DNA of 64,000 bases from Tretioscincus oriximinensis (GCA_022410635.1 JAJVDF010000300.1:566856-630855); one strand, 5' to 3'; shown: positions 31,456 to 42,249, numbered from the stretch's first letter. A program made the numbers and translations. Notes: generated from the sequence alone by a model not told the origin.

Positions 31456-32139
31456 CATTANAAAACCTTTAAATCCACATGGAACAGACAAGCCATGTGT
31501 CACCGGAAGTAAATCCTGAGCATAATCAGTCTGGTATTCTGCAGTGAGCAACCAGGAAGTGTGATGCGATTCTCAATGTCCTGTGGTGGTGTCTCCTCAT
31601 GAGATCCTGCCTTCTTCTATTCACCAGCCTGCTGGCATACGAAGACTTGGAATGGGGNTCAGATGTTTAGATGAGGGAAGAAGGAACATAAAATAAATGC
31701 CTGCAAAGGGGTGCCATGCATCCAAAATACGGCCCTGGGTCCTCCCTTTTTTTTGGAATGTCTTTCAGAACCCCAAATCCTTTTCCTGATCTTTCTGAGA
31801 CAAAGTTCCTAGGTGTAAATGGTGTTTTNCCCCCCCAGTGTGCATCACTTTGCACTTGCGAAGTCTGAAGTGCCTTTGCCAGTGTCAAGCTCTCTTCACT
31901 GTCTCTTTTAGCTTTTACTACCCTGAATAATTTAGTATCAGCAGCAGCCTTTGCTGCCTGTGCAAGTGGAAATTAAGGGAAGGAAAGTAATAACAGCAAA
32001 GCAAACGGTCTGNTCCCTATTTCTAGAAGCTCCAGCAAACGTCTGTAACAAATTTTACCAACACAATGAATGAAAAAAGGTTAATCATGGAAACTGCTGG
32101 GAAAACTCTCACCAGCTTGTTCTGGAGGGAAGGTGATCA

Positions 32140-32500
32140 TGGATGGAGGAGGGAGCTGGAGGAGCAGGAGGGAAGAGATGGAGGAGGAAGACAAGGAGGA
32201 GGAGATAGAAGAGAAAGGGGATAAAGAGGACAAGGAAGAAGAAAAAGATGAGATCGATAACGAGATGTGCAGGAGATAGGGAAGGAGAAAGAGGATAAGA
32301 AGGAGGATAAGGAGAATGAGAAGGAGGAAGAAGAAAAGGGGAAAAAGAGCAGGAAGAAGAGGCGGAGAGGAAGAGGAGGAGAATGAGGGAAATGAGGAGG
32401 TGAGAATTAAGGAGAAGCGGAGAAGGGGAAGGGGATTAGGAGGAGGAGGAGATGAAGAAGGAAAGAAGAAGAAGAGGAGAAAGAGTAGCAGCAGCCACTT
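32140..32500. repeat. Purine-rich (GGA/GAA)n tract
   Basis: About 350 bases nearly free of pyrimidines on the plus strand, irregular gga/gaa/gag units. The long minus-strand Ser/Phe/Leu frame here is compositional. Confidence 0.9.
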
Positions 32501-32590
32501 TGGAAAGGAGGTTCTTCTTTGGCCAAGTGAGAACAGGACTAGATCCTCTACATGGGGAGTGGGATAGAATGACATAGGCCTTCCTGGCCA

Positions 32591-32940
32591 GGGTGTCATA
32601 CATCCCAGAAAGCCAGGAATGTCCCGAATTTGGGGAGAAGAATATTGTCCCATCCGGGTTTAGTAAAGTTACGTAAAAATCCCAGATTTGCAAATTTCCT
32701 CACGCATAAGGCACGGGGCTGACAGCAGCAGGAGCAGNTCGGCCGCACTCCAAAAGCTTCCTGGATCCTGGAAAGACCCTTGGCNNGTGCCGTAGCTGCT
32801 CCTCTTGCAAGAGGCAGGGTTTGGTGCCTGCTATAAGGCAGAGCNCGCCTTGCCTCCTTTGNTCTGCGTATGAATGCNCGTGCGTGTGCATGGGTGTCTG
32901 TGTGTCCTGGTTTTGGACACTTTGATTATGGCAACCCTAT
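32591..32940. mobile_element. Possible DNA-element remnant with gtgtcata/tatggcaac ends
   Basis: Left gggtgtcatacatcccaga and agccaggaatgtcc, right gtcctggttttggacactt then atggcaaccctat, form a diverged inverted pair. No target duplication confirmed. Confidence 0.3.
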
Positions 32941-33499
32941 NCCTGGCTTGCCTAGCCATGTGTAGACCAGGTAAGGCACCTAAAGTCCTGAAAGTACTGC
33001 ACAAGTTACCCATTTATTATTTAGCCCAATTGACATATAAGGCCCCAAATGGCTTAGGAAAGCACTAGGTATATTATACGAAATGAATATAAAAACTATA
33101 GAACAGTTATATAAAGATGGTGGAAATCCTTANGGCAGAAATACTATACAAAATTGGCTAGGATATAGAAGATAGTTACAGACAATGGGTATCAAGTAAT
33201 TCACAGATAATGAAAGAATTAGGCTGCGTGCACACAGCATATTTCTCCCTTGATCGGAGCGAGATGAGGACGATTCCAGCACACGGGTTAAGCGTGTTTC
33301 AGCAGTCATCCCACAATAAACGTCGTTTTTCACAGACTAAACCATTGCTGGGATATTGAGGCATCATTCTGGAGAACCTCCATCCTCTCGCAGCCAACCC
33401 ACCTCCTCTCCCGAGCGTGTGGACAAATTAGGCGCAAGAGATTAAAACAAGCGATAACGCAGCAGTTGTTTTGAGTGGCTGCTGCAATTTAATCTTTCC

Positions 33500-33972
33500 T
33501 TAAGATCAGGCATAGTACCAGTAGATTGGAAGGTAGCTAATGTAACACCAATCTTCAAAAAAGGATCCCGGGGTGATCCCGGAAATTATAGACCCATCAG
33601 TTTAACATCAATTCCAGGTAAAATGTTGGAAACCATAATTAAGGACAAAATTACTAAACACATGGAGAAACACGCATTGCTGAATGAAACTCAGCATGGC
33701 TTCAGCAAAGGTAAATCATGCCTTACCAACTTGCTAGAATTCTTTGAGAATGTAAACAAACATGTAGATAAAGGGGATCCAGTTGATATTGTGTATCTAG
33801 ATTTTCAGAAGGCGTTTGATAAAGTCCCTCATCAAAGGCTTCTAAAAAAACTCCATACTCATGGTATAAGAGGACAGACTTTGTCCTGGATTGGAAACTG
33901 GCTAAAAGATAGAAAACAGAGGGTAGTATTAAATGGTCAGTTCTCTGAGTGGAAAGAGGTAAGAAGTGGNTG
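33500..33972 (+). mobile_element. CR1-clade LINE reverse-transcriptase fragment
   Basis: The plus-strand frame (33623-34012 plus upstream sequence) shows Pro-Ile-Ser-Leu-Thr-Ser, then Gln-His-Gly-Phe-Ser-Lys-Gly-Lys-Ser-Cys. Motif A follows: Tyr-Leu-Asp-Phe-Gln-Lys-Ala-Phe-Asp-Lys-Val-Pro-His, which holds the first catalytic Asp. The downstream Tyr-x-Asp-Asp box is missing because the element stops at about 33972. It is the only reverse-transcriptase core segment in the window. Confidence 0.9.
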
Positions 33973-34140
33973 CAGTCAGTTGCCATTTCTTGCAGTTCCT
34001 GCTTTCGAATAGCTGGGTTGGCTAGAGCTACAGGCTAGTGGAAGGTGCTCAGCCCTCCCCACGTCCCACACAGGGCTTCGAAACCCCATCTCCCAGCNGA
34101 GAGACAAATTCCTAAGCAACTGAGCTATCCGTGCCTGCAG
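33973..34140 (-). mobile_element. tRNA-derived SINE (type 2), head region
   Basis: On the minus strand the head reads gcacggatagctcagttgct, an A-box-like stretch, with a B-box-like gggtttcgaagccc about 45 bases on. The neighbouring aatagctgggttggctagag block is shared with 60543-60850. Confidence 0.7.
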
Positions 34141-34284
34141 AAAGGCCAGAAATCCTTTTGTGTGTCAAATCCATTTATTTTAATTATACGCTTATCTCTC
34201 CACTCCACTTCCAGCAGCTGTTGGGTATGGAGATAGAATCCATAAACCGGCCACTTCGACGCTGCCCTGCCCTGTTCTTCTAAA

Positions 34285-34380
34285 ACCTGCAACTATCTCA
34301 GGGCTTCGAAACCCCATCGCCCAGGCGAGAGACGAATTCCTAAGCAACTGAGCTATCCGTGCCTGNGGGAACAAACATTT
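34285..34380 (-). mobile_element. tRNA-derived SINE (type 2), head fragment
   Basis: Second copy of the tRNA-like head only: cttcgaaaccccatcgccca and aactgagctatccgtgcctg. Confidence 0.65.
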
Positions 34381-34619
34381 TTTTGGGCCATCCATACAGT
34401 AGCACCGATAGCATAGCAATCAGGGATTGTAGCACATTCCCATTGTCCAGTAACACGATGCTTCTCTGGTCCAATGTTTCCCCTTAGGGTTTTTTNTTTT
34501 GCAGAACACAGGAGATTGTCAGAAATCTTGGTCATTTCCCTGGCTTTGCAAAATGGGCAGTGTTTCAAATGGCACGTCAGCCTAAAGACAGGGTAGATCA
34601 ATGACAAGAGTGATCCAGG

Positions 34620-35039
34620 AGCTGGACCTTATGAAATCAGGCTGCACATTCTGGGCCTCTTCAGCCTCAAAAGACGTTGTGTGAGAGGAGACCTAACTGA
34701 GGTGTGTGAAATTCATGCACCGGATAGATAAGGCGAATAGAGAAACAAAATTCTCTGCCACCCAGTATTAGGACTAGAGGGCCTCCCTTGAAGCTGATGG
34801 GCAGAAGAGGGAGGACACACAAGGGAAAGTGTTTTTTTTCACCCAGGGGGTCATTCGGCTTTTGGAAACCACTTAAAGAGGAGGTGGTGATAGCTTGCAG
34901 CCTGGATAGCTTCAAGATATGAAGAAATGCCATCTCTATCCCTACTTTTAATATTGTTTTATACTTTTTTAATTTTCGTAGTGATGTTTTACTGTTTTTG
35001 CTGCCCTGAGACCTTCGGGTATAGGGCAGGGTATAAGTA

Positions 35040-35087
<48 letters not shown>

Positions 35088-35278
35088 AGATGAATTCATG
35101 GAAAGTTGTATCAATGGCTATTCGGATGGAGCCACAAGCAGGATTCCTGATATACCATTTTAGGGAGTTGAGAACATGGGAATTTTTTTGTCTTCTTGTG
35201 CTTTAGACTTCCCAGNTGGGCCACTGTGTGAGACAGAAGGCTGGACTAGATGTTCTCCTCTGATGTTCTCATATTCGT
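34620..35278 (+). mobile_element. CR1/L3-type LINE 3' end, split
   Basis: First part 34620-34929 (gggcctcttcagcctcaaaa, accaggggg-like block, agcctggatagcttcaagat). It resumes at about 35090 (gaattcatggaaagttgta) to 35278. A tail-type element at 34930-35089 lies between. Confidence 0.8.
34930..35089 (+). mobile_element. 5'-truncated LINE/SINE tail insertion
   Basis: gaagaaatgccatctctatc to gccctgagaccttcgggtat and a long (aaat)n. The same 3' end appears in reverse at 61490-61650. Confidence 0.7.
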
Positions 35279-35507
35279 ATTATTATATGTTATCGATTCT
35301 GTGCACTGTTTTTCAGCAAAATCAAGAAAATCCCTAAAGCCCCTTAAAGACTTACTTCCAAAAGCAGATTTTATTTTTCTGTAGAAGAGTCCCATTGATT
35401 GTGCACATCTAATTTCCTTCTTTAAATAAAAGACCTATTGTTTCACTGTCCCGTTTAACCTATAGCCTAGCTACTGTTATTGAATTACAACATTTGAATA
35501 AACAGAG

Positions 35508-35526
35508 CNCCCCCCCCCCCCCCCCA
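35508..35526. repeat. Poly-C tract
   Basis: Seventeen or more consecutive c after one N, a likely length-ambiguous site. Confidence 0.9.
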
Positions 35527-35807
35527 AGGATTACTCATGCCTTCAGAAGTCTAAAAATACGCCTGTAGGCTTGGCCATTTCTACTTCTGAAAGGACAAAA
35601 AGGAAGGAAGATAAACAGCCCATGCATGTATATATCTGTTGACATGCAAGGCCTTAAACCCAAACACTATTGTGATTTGCTGGAGTCTAAATATTTTTTC
35701 CTTGGCACAAAGAAAGGCCACCTTGTTCCTTCATCTTTTGCAGTGAGTTCCTTGCTCACTAAGGAACTTTTCCATGGCAGGATTTGCACATATATATATT
35801 CTTGTAG

Positions 35808-36010
35808 ATACACTAGCACCTTGCAGTGGTAACACAGAAAGGTGAGGACAAGTGGACAATTGGGTTTCTCCAGATTCAAAAGACAGTAACATTATAAGGC
35901 CCCCTGCAGACAAGATATTTAGATTCAGATTTTATTTTGAATCCGGAGAAACCCAATTGTCCATTTGTCTTCACCTTTCTGTGTTACCACTGCAAGGTGC
36001 TGGTGTATGC
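35808..36010. repeat. Large fold-back with about 73-bp arms
   Basis: Left arm 35808-35880 (agcaccttgcagtggtaaca ... gggtttctccagattcaaaa) is complementary to right arm 35937-36010 with about five mismatches. The turn is about 55 bases. No other copy in the window. Confidence 0.85.
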
Positions 36011-36860
36011 ACAGAGAACTGTATTCCCGCTCCATTGCACACCTGAGAATTCACGTGTGCAGTCTCCCAATTGGTGGCTTTCACCCCTCCCCTCATATGT
36101 CTGAGCTCCAGTGCGCATGTCTTCCCTTGAATCTCAGCCAAATGCATACGTCTTGCTTCAGATCTTGGCTGAATTCTCGCCTTTTCCTGCTTGTTCCCAC
36201 ACCATCTTATATTTTGAGGGGAAAGAGAAGCCCGCTCTGATAGCAGGTTGTAAATGTTGTTAGGAAAACCCGGTGATATGTAGATGGCCAAGTGATGTAT
36301 ATCCCAGAATAAGACAGGTCGAAAGTGCCTCTTTCTTTCTGTCTGAATGCAGCCCAGGTTCAGGGTCCTCAGAAGCAGAGAATATTTCATGAGATGTTCC
36401 TAGATCAGGACTATGTTAGATGGTTAGGCTGAAATTCCAGTGTTATCCTTGGATAGTCAAGCAAAAATCCCACGACATTACTAATACGGAAAGCCCAGGA
36501 ACAGGGCGTGCTGCCCCAGGTTGCTCCCTTAGTTTTCTTTTTCTTGGGTCAAACCTGGGAAGCCACAATGAACTCCTGTGACAGAGGGAGGAACTGAATC
36601 AAGGAGCCGTGGGCTCTGGCCATGGGCCATTAAGTATTTGGGAAGAAACATTAAAGAAGTCCTTCTTTGGAGGACGCGGAATACCCAACAGCAGGGANGC
36701 AAAATCTTTCAATCCACAATTCGAGTGACGTATTTTTAGGGGATCACTGAGATGTTTGCAGCTCAGGGGAAGTCTCACAAGTAGATTTTTCACCCTTACA
36801 AAATGGATCTAAGAAAAACATACGTCCACCCTCAGTTCCTTTCCAAACTTATGAGTTTCC
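36011..36860. other. Intergenic or intronic stretch
   Basis: A GTCCACA-MITE remnant at about 36275-36320 (gtagatggccaagtgatgta, tcccagaataagac). The rest has no recognised feature. Confidence 0.35.
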
Positions 36861-36867
36861 ACCACAC

Positions 36868-36964
36868 CTTTGGATGCTCCAGGCTTTCNGAAGCATCGGG
36901 GATCATATCTCCCTCTGCTGTTTCAGAACCACCAGCCATTTCCTTCGCCACATCTCCAGGATTC
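36868..36964 (-). CDS. Exon 6 of unnamed minus-strand gene (97 bp)
   Basis: The acceptor is a pyrimidine tract ending attaag, just right of 36964. The donor is gtgtgg just left of 36868, a weaker site after caaag. The frame entered with one completing base is open throughout: Asn-Pro-Gly-Asp-Val-Ala-Lys-Glu, then Ser-Glu-Thr-Ala-Glu-Gly-Asp, then Ser-Leu-Glu-His-Pro-Lys. It fits phase 2 in, phase 0 out. It is acidic like the other exons. Later exons were not identified with confidence. Confidence 0.55.
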
Positions 36965-37049
36965 CTTAATTGGAAAGGAAGAGAAGAGGGAAAACCCACG
37001 CAGTTATTAGTACAAGAACTTTCTCTAGTACAACCAGAACCCAGCAAAT

Positions 37050-37420
37050 GATTGCGTGTTCTAGAGATTATGAGCCTTTGGAGAACTCCAGGCACATTCA
37101 GAACTCTGAGCAGGTTTCATGGGCACCAATACATTTGACAAACTTTTCAGGATGGGGAAGGAGGAAAACCTTCAGAGCTATGTCCGGATTCTGGCAAGAC
37201 CGAGCTTCCCTGGGGATCACATTTTACAAGTCAAGTTCAAACTAGAAGATGAAGTATGAATCAGAGTTTCAAACAGTTGCTTTAAACCGCTACTCGAAAT
37301 TCTCAGGGCATCTATCACAACTAGTATAAAGAATACAAAAGAAAAATGAAGCTGCAGTCTTGGAAGCTTTAAGATTCAGATAGTTTTTATCCGAAGTTGT
37401 GCTGCCCTTTGATGAAAAGG
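37050..37420. other. Probable intron sequence
   Basis: No repeat recognised. Lies between exon 6 and the microsatellite palindrome. Confidence 0.3.
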
Positions 37421-37421
37421 G

Positions 37422-37497
<76 letters not shown>

Positions 37498-37654
37498 GAT
37501 TGCTGGTGGGCTTGCTGGTCACAGAGGGTGTTAACAACAACAACAACAACAACAACAACAATAATAACAATAACAACAAAACAAAACAAAACAAAACAAC
37601 AACAATTAATTTTGTTGTTAACCCCCTCTGTGACCAGCAAGCCCACCAGCAATC

Positions 37655-37690
<36 letters not shown>
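37421..37690. repeat. Palindrome bounded by (ATT)n and (AAT)n
   Basis: A 38-bp arm (37498-37535, gattgctggtgggcttgctg onward) is matched by its complement at 37617-37654 with one mismatch. Pure (att)n on the left and (aat)n on the right extend the pairing. The turn is (aac)n/(aaaac)n. Frames give Ile, Asn or Leu homopolymers and are not genes. Confidence 0.95.
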
Positions 37691-37799
37691 CCCCTCTGTG
37701 ACCCATTGCCCAAGTCCATCAGTGTACCTAAAAGCACAAAACCAAGGGTGGGAAGTGTCTGAGAATCTCACACATTGTATGAGATTGTTCACTCCTGCA

Positions 37800-38530
37800 C
37801 AAAGTACAGATTCTCATATACCCACCACTGCACAGAACTCGTACATATTTAGAGGCAGCCTCTGAGATCCTGGATGTCGTCTGCACAACGTTACCAAAAT
37901 TTTAACATTACATGGATGATTATTTTTATTTCAGACTCGTGCAAATATGCCATAAATACACTCATCGTATCCAGTTTATAAATTTACTATATTTAATTAC
38001 AATTCTCAATTCCATCATCAGTAATTATCTCTATTTATTTTTCAGTAGTTTTTAAAACCTTATCAAGTTAATATGTGGCCAATAGTTGAATTCTTTCAAG
38101 TCATCAGAAAAGAGGGTCCTTAACTGTATATTAAAAGCAAATTATCTAACATAACACATTTACAGTCTTTAAATTACACTGTCCAGCAGGCTTCGAAGTG
38201 GACTCATTTTAAATTGATGGACGGTGCCATCTAGTGGCCATATCTTATATTGTCTCAACTTGGATAATGAGTTTGTCTTCTAGTTGCAGTACATTTTTAA
38301 GTTTTGTCAAAGGCAGAGAGATGCTACTGCAACACATACACGAAAATTGTGCCCTGTTCTTCATGGCTGAAGAAAGATTAAGGGTTTGTGTTGGAAGAGA
38401 ACCCAAGCTGGTTTTCAAGTGCAGTTCTAGGCCATACTATACAACTTCACTTTCAACTTTCTGCAAATTTCAAAGAAATAGCCATCTTAGGCTTTGTCCA
38501 GAAAGACTTCCAAGGGGCCTTGTAGCACTT
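37800..38530. other. Unclassified stretch
   Basis: AT-rich. The plus frame at 38234-38533 has no family match or splice support. Confidence 0.3.
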
Positions 38531-38531
38531 T

Positions 38532-38567
38532 AGCAGGCTGACCAGATGACCCCTTTTGGGAGGGGCA
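38532..38567. mobile_element. GGCTGACCAGATG MITE, left terminus only
   Basis: aggctgaccagatgacccct followed directly by GTCCACA-MITE sequence. Confidence 0.7.
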
Positions 38568-38650
38568 ACCCAGAATGGGGCCTGCCATAGTCTATACTCA
38601 CTGGCCTGTGTATGGTCCCCAGATGTGACTCAGAATAAGGCTCCATGTGC
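38555..38650. mobile_element. GTCCACA-type MITE, partial, adjoining a SINE
   Basis: ggggcctgccatagtctata, then cagaataaggctccatgtg, directly followed by the SINE head at 38650. The same junction recurs at 39615-39668. Confidence 0.7.
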
Positions 38651-38820
38651 GCCAGTTTGGTGTAGTGGTTAGAGTGTTGGGCTCGTACCTGGTCGTCTCC
38701 CGATTCGATTCCCCACTCCTCCATGGAGCCAGCTGGATGACCTTGGGTCAGTCACAGTTCTTTCAACTCTTTCAGCCCCACCTACTCCACAGGGTTCTGT
38801 TGTGGAGAAAGCAACAAAAG
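38648..38820 (+). mobile_element. Sauria-type SINE with intact tRNA-like head
   Basis: Starts gccagtttggtgtagtggtt, an A-box-like head, with B-box-like cgattcgattccc, then the gccagctggatgaccttggg body. Its tail is replaced at 38821 by a hAT-like element. Confidence 0.85.
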
Positions 38821-39180
38821 TATGCTGACCAGATGCCCACTTTTATGGGGGGGGGGGGAAACCCGGTTTAGGAGTGTCTACCCCACCCTCCCGGGGGGGG
38901 GGCGTTTCCCCAGTTTTTGCTGAGGAAAAAAAAAAAGAAGTTTAAAAAAAATCACTGCAGCACCACTAGGGGGCTCTGGCATCTGAGACCAGCTCCTGAA
39001 GGCACCCTCCCCTCAGTAAAAAATAAAAATTCTCATACACTTCAAAACGTTCTCGCACATTCAAAAAAAAGATTAAGGCACCTTCCTCTCTGTAAAAAAA
39101 TTAAAAAATTCTGATGTACTCCAAAAATTCTCAGTTTAAAAATTCTCACAGTTAAAAAAATTCTCACATGCTTCACCATG
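38821..39180 (-). mobile_element. hAT-like element (706-bp family), minus, truncated
   Basis: tgctgaccagatgcccact, then cccaccctcccggggg, the ctgcagcaccactagggggc block and tandem ttctcac/ttaaaa units, the inverse of the 18274 element's right part. Confidence 0.75.
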
Positions 39181-39181
39181 C

Positions 39182-39486
39182 TTTTACTTCCTGAAGAGGT
39201 AGTGGTAGCTAACAGCTTGGATAGTTTCAAGACAGGACTAGACAGGTTTATGGACACTAAGGGTATAAATGGATACTAAGATAGTTGTCTGGATGTCGCC
39301 TCCCGGATGGAGCAACAGGCAGGACTCTTGAAATACCATTTGCAGGGAGTCACGAACAGGAGCAGCATATTTTGCTTTCCTCTGTTCGGACTGCCCAGGN
39401 GCATCTGGTGGGCCTNTGTGTGACACAGAATGCTGGACTCGATGGGCTGTGGCCTGATCCAGGATGGCTCTTCTTATGTTCTTATG
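39182..39486 (+). mobile_element. CR1/L3-type LINE 3' end
   Basis: tacttcctgaagaggtagtg, gtcgcctcccggatggagca, then ggctcttcttatgttcttat. Confidence 0.85.
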
Positions 39487-39618
39487 TACCAATTTCTCAG
39501 GCAGGAATTTTGGAAGGAAATGCATGTTGGTGGGTAATTTGCATATTTATGAATATGCAAATTAGCATTAATATTAATTACCCCACTTTGGATTTCAAAA
39601 TATCTGGTCAGTCTAATA
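39487..39618 (-). mobile_element. hAT-like element (706-bp family), left-end fragment, minus
   Basis: tgttggtgggtaatttgcat and atgaatatgcaaattagc, ending tctggtcagtcta, the inverse of the 5' end of the 18274 element. It may belong with 38821-39180 as one element split by the CR1. Confidence 0.7.
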
Positions 39619-39668
39619 CTGGCATGGGTATGGTCCCGAGATGTGATCCAGAATAAGGCTCCATGTGA
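39615..39668. mobile_element. GTCCACA-type MITE half adjoining a SINE
   Basis: actggcatgggtatggtccc and cagaataaggctccatgtg, then the SINE head. Same arrangement as 38611-38650. Confidence 0.7.
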
Positions 39669-39932
39669 ACCAGTTTGGTGTAGTGGTTAGAGTATTGGGC
39701 TCGTATCTGGTAGTCTCCCAGTTCAATTCCCCCCTCCTCCACNGAAGCCAGCTGGGTGACCTNGGGCCAGTCACAGTTCTTTNAACTCTCTCAGCCCCAT
39801 ATACTCCACAGGGTGTCTGTTGTGGAGAAAGCAACAAAAGCTATGTGCACCACCCTGGTTGGCCACCCTGAGACCTTCAGGTATAGGGCGGGATACAAGT
39901 ACAAATAAATAAATAATAAATAAATAAATGTA
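39664..39932 (+). mobile_element. Full-length Sauria-type SINE
   Basis: Best complete copy: tRNA-like head gtttggtgtagtggttagag with B-box-like cagttcaattccc, body gtgacctngggccagtcaca, then ccaccctgagaccttcaggt, atagggcgggatacaagt and (aaat)n. Confidence 0.9.
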
Positions 39933-40332
39933 CTTTAAAATACTTGTACTATAAAAATCGGTATATGCACNTCCAAGGTACTTTTTAAAAATAATAACCC
40001 TGATTTTTGAAAGCAGGTCCCCTCTGTGTGTTCTTGTTGTTTCTTGTTTCAAGCAGATTTCAGAGCGCATACTGCACATTAAGCTTCGGCCTGATGAATT
40101 AGTGAGCTGTGGTCCTCCAGGGTGCCTTAAGCCTTCTGAAATCTTGCTATTAAAAATACTAACAAACTACTTCTGGATCCAGGACTGAGCCATGGTATTT
40201 TGCAATGGCTGATTTAGAATCTGTACTAATTCCACTTCCAAACTATTAGCAGTGCAATAATCTCTTAGCAGATCTGTGTTTTATTTCCTCATAAAACCAC
40301 TCTGGTTTCCCATTTCCNTGGTTGTGAAAGCG

Positions 40333-40532
40333 TAGGCTGACCAGGTAACCCCTTTTGGGGGAGGTTTGAAAACCCGTTTTGGGGGTGCCTCCTGGTTTTT
40401 TCTGAGGGAAAAAAAAAGAAAGAAAAAATCCTTCAAAAAAGTTTTTTTGAAAAAAAATTCCTCAGAAAAAGACAGAAGGGACCCCAAAAACGGGTTTTCA
40501 AACCCCCTCAAAAGGGGTCATCTGGTCAGCCT
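40333..40532. mobile_element. GGCTGACCAGATG fold-back MITE
   Basis: taggctgaccaggtaaccc to ggtcatctggtcagcct, arms aaaacccgttttgggggtgc and complement. Confidence 0.85.
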
Positions 40533-40549
40533 TCAAAGGACATATAAAC

Positions 40550-40746
40550 TAGGCTTACCAGATGACCCCTTTTGGGGGAGGTTGAAAACCCGTTTTTGGG
40601 GTCTCTTCTGTCTTTTTCTGAGGGGGGGAAATTTTTTTAAAAAATTTTTAAAAAATCTTTTTTTAAAAAAAATGACATCAGAAAAAACTAGGAGGCACCC
40701 CAAACCTGGGCTTTCAACCCCCCAAAAGGGGTCATCTGGTCAGCCT
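40550..40746. mobile_element. GGCTGACCAGATG fold-back MITE with target duplication
   Basis: Left flank atataaac (40542-40549) and right flank atataaan (40747-40754) give a 7-of-7 match plus one N. The neighbouring copy at 40333 lies only 17 bases away. Confidence 0.85.
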
Positions 40747-40799
40747 ATATAAANGTTACCTTAGGAATCCAGGTGGAATATTACATTAAATCATATTTA

Positions 40800-41230
40800 A
40801 TAGGCTGATGAAATTGTGGTGAAAACAAACCATCGTCCATAGTTAACACTAAACCAGGCATCCTGTTTTTCTTTTGTATCTGGGTTTAATGAAAGAATTT
40901 TGCGGAAGGGGAAATAAGAGAAGCTAATGAATGGAAGGTTGAAGAGGGACAGAGGGAATGAATTTAGTAGATATATATGAAAAAATCAGGACTGTGGATA
41001 AAACGATAATATATTATTCAATCAGACGTAGGATATACAGGAGAACAGACTATATATTGGCAAACAAATTTAACCAGTCAGTTAAACTCTCCTAGGAAAT
41101 GTATCTGATTCCCCAACTAATAATGGCTGCTCAGGTGGTCATTGAACTAGGATGGAAAGACAAATATGGGATGTGAAAAACTAATATCCTCATATTGCTG
41201 AACAACTGACAATGGATTATGTAGAGAAAA
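40800..41230 (+). mobile_element. Possible L1 ORF2 C-terminal remnant
   Basis: A broken plus frame has Met-Ala-Ala-Gln-Val-Val-Ile-Glu-Leu-Gly-Trp-Lys, resembling the region near the end of L1 ORF2. The copy at 49660 has Met-Ala-Gly-His-Met-Val-Val-Ala-Lys-Glu-Trp-Lys at that place. Heavily decayed. Confidence 0.35.
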
Positions 41231-41239
41231 ACTGAAACA

Positions 41240-41572
41240 CAATGCANGTGAAACCTCTTTATAAAGAACCCCTTTATAATGAAATTCTCAATGTAACAAA
41301 CAAATTAGAAAGTCCCGCTAGAACACCATTGGGAGCAATGTAAAAATGCCTTCGCTGTAACGAACCTCGCTGTAACAAAACCTTCAGTATAACAAAGTGA
41401 TTTCTGTGCCCCTCCCTATTCAGTATAGAGTAAGAGTTTTAAAGCGATAGGAAAGATATTCAAACCGCCAATGCATGGCAGGATAAAATCCTCAGTGTAT
41501 TAAGGTCATTTTTGCAACATACACATTTTTCTGGTCCCTTGAATGTATTATAAACAGGTTTCACCTGTATAA
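41240..41572. mobile_element. Tc1/pogo-like DNA transposon remnant (tentative)
   Basis: Left gtgaaacctctttataa and right ataaacaggtttcac form an inverted pair. Internal ttcgctgtaacgaacctcgc is reminiscent of Tigger/pogo MITEs. Confidence 0.4.
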
Positions 41573-41574
41573 AT

Positions 41575-42120
41575 GATTCATTATGGCTGTCCCCACACGA
41601 CAGGTTTAATTTCACTATTTCTTTTAAATCCGGGAAAACAATTTTCCATGCCGTTTCCTGTGCTTTCCTTACATTTCCCAGTATTCTTTGCACATGGCAC
41701 TTCCCATACGTCATTGCTGCGCTTGCCTTGCTACAGCTCCCAACATTCTCCGTGAGCTCAGAGCCAATGGACTTTTACATCTAGCCCCAAAGTCTCGCGG
41801 GATTTGCCATATTCATGTTAATGAATGCCCTACGAAGGCTATTTTTCGAATTTTATAAATATCTGCTGCGGAATCGGACAAACAGCAATGGGTGGAAAAT
41901 CCAACATCATGGGCCTCTTTAGCGAGTGGATCACTGAACTTGNGTGAACTTGGGGAGTGGGAATTCTACGTGATGTTGCTACCGGTACCATCTCGGTAAG
42001 AATCTACCATCATTTGCTGCACCGTGCCACTGTTCCGCTGCCACCATAAAAACCAGAGAGAGAATATAGCACAGAACAGTTTTAACATTAACATTTAACA
42101 TCATTCCCTGCCTCTGAAAC
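41575..42120. other. Probable intron sequence
   Basis: No recognised repeat. Confidence 0.3.
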
Positions 42121-42124
42121 TTAC

Positions 42125-42249
42125 CCATAAGAATCAGAATCCTCAGCAGGATCAGGCAAGGCAACATGGGACTTTGGTGTAGCAATTCCATAAACCATCA
42201 GGTCCAGGTTAGCTTCACTTTCAATTATTGGTTGTACTGCTGAAATATC
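42125..42249 (-). CDS. Exon 5 of unnamed minus-strand gene (115 or 125 bp)
   Basis: A long pyrimidine tract on the minus strand ends in cttaag at 42250. A second acceptor, tttcag, lies ten bases further in. Both leave the same frame open: Val-Gln-Pro-Ile-Ile-Glu-Ser-Glu-Ala-Asn-Leu-Asp, then Val-Tyr-Gly-Ile-Ala-Thr-Pro, then Glu-Asp-Ser-Asp-Ser-Tyr. Donor gtaagt is strong. The long form enters in phase 0 (fits exon 3), the short form in phase 1 (fits exon 4 read after exon 3). Both leave in phase 2, matching exon 6. Confidence 0.55.

Noticed and set aside
32081..32653. 190-residue Ser/Phe/Leu-rich minus-strand frame
   Set aside because: Compositional artefact of a purine-rich tract, with no splice or family support.
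33973..34140. tRNA gene on the minus strand
   Set aside because: A-box and B-box-like motifs are present, but the same sequence recurs with a long SINE body and tail. It is a SINE head, not a tRNA.
35971..36390. 139-residue minus-strand frame
   Set aside because: Runs through a fold-back arm and a MITE remnant. No splice sites or recognisable domain.
37399..37865. CRISPR-like or satellite array
   Set aside because: Repeats are 3-bp microsatellites with one inverted pair. There are no direct repeats with unique spacers, and the genome is eukaryotic.
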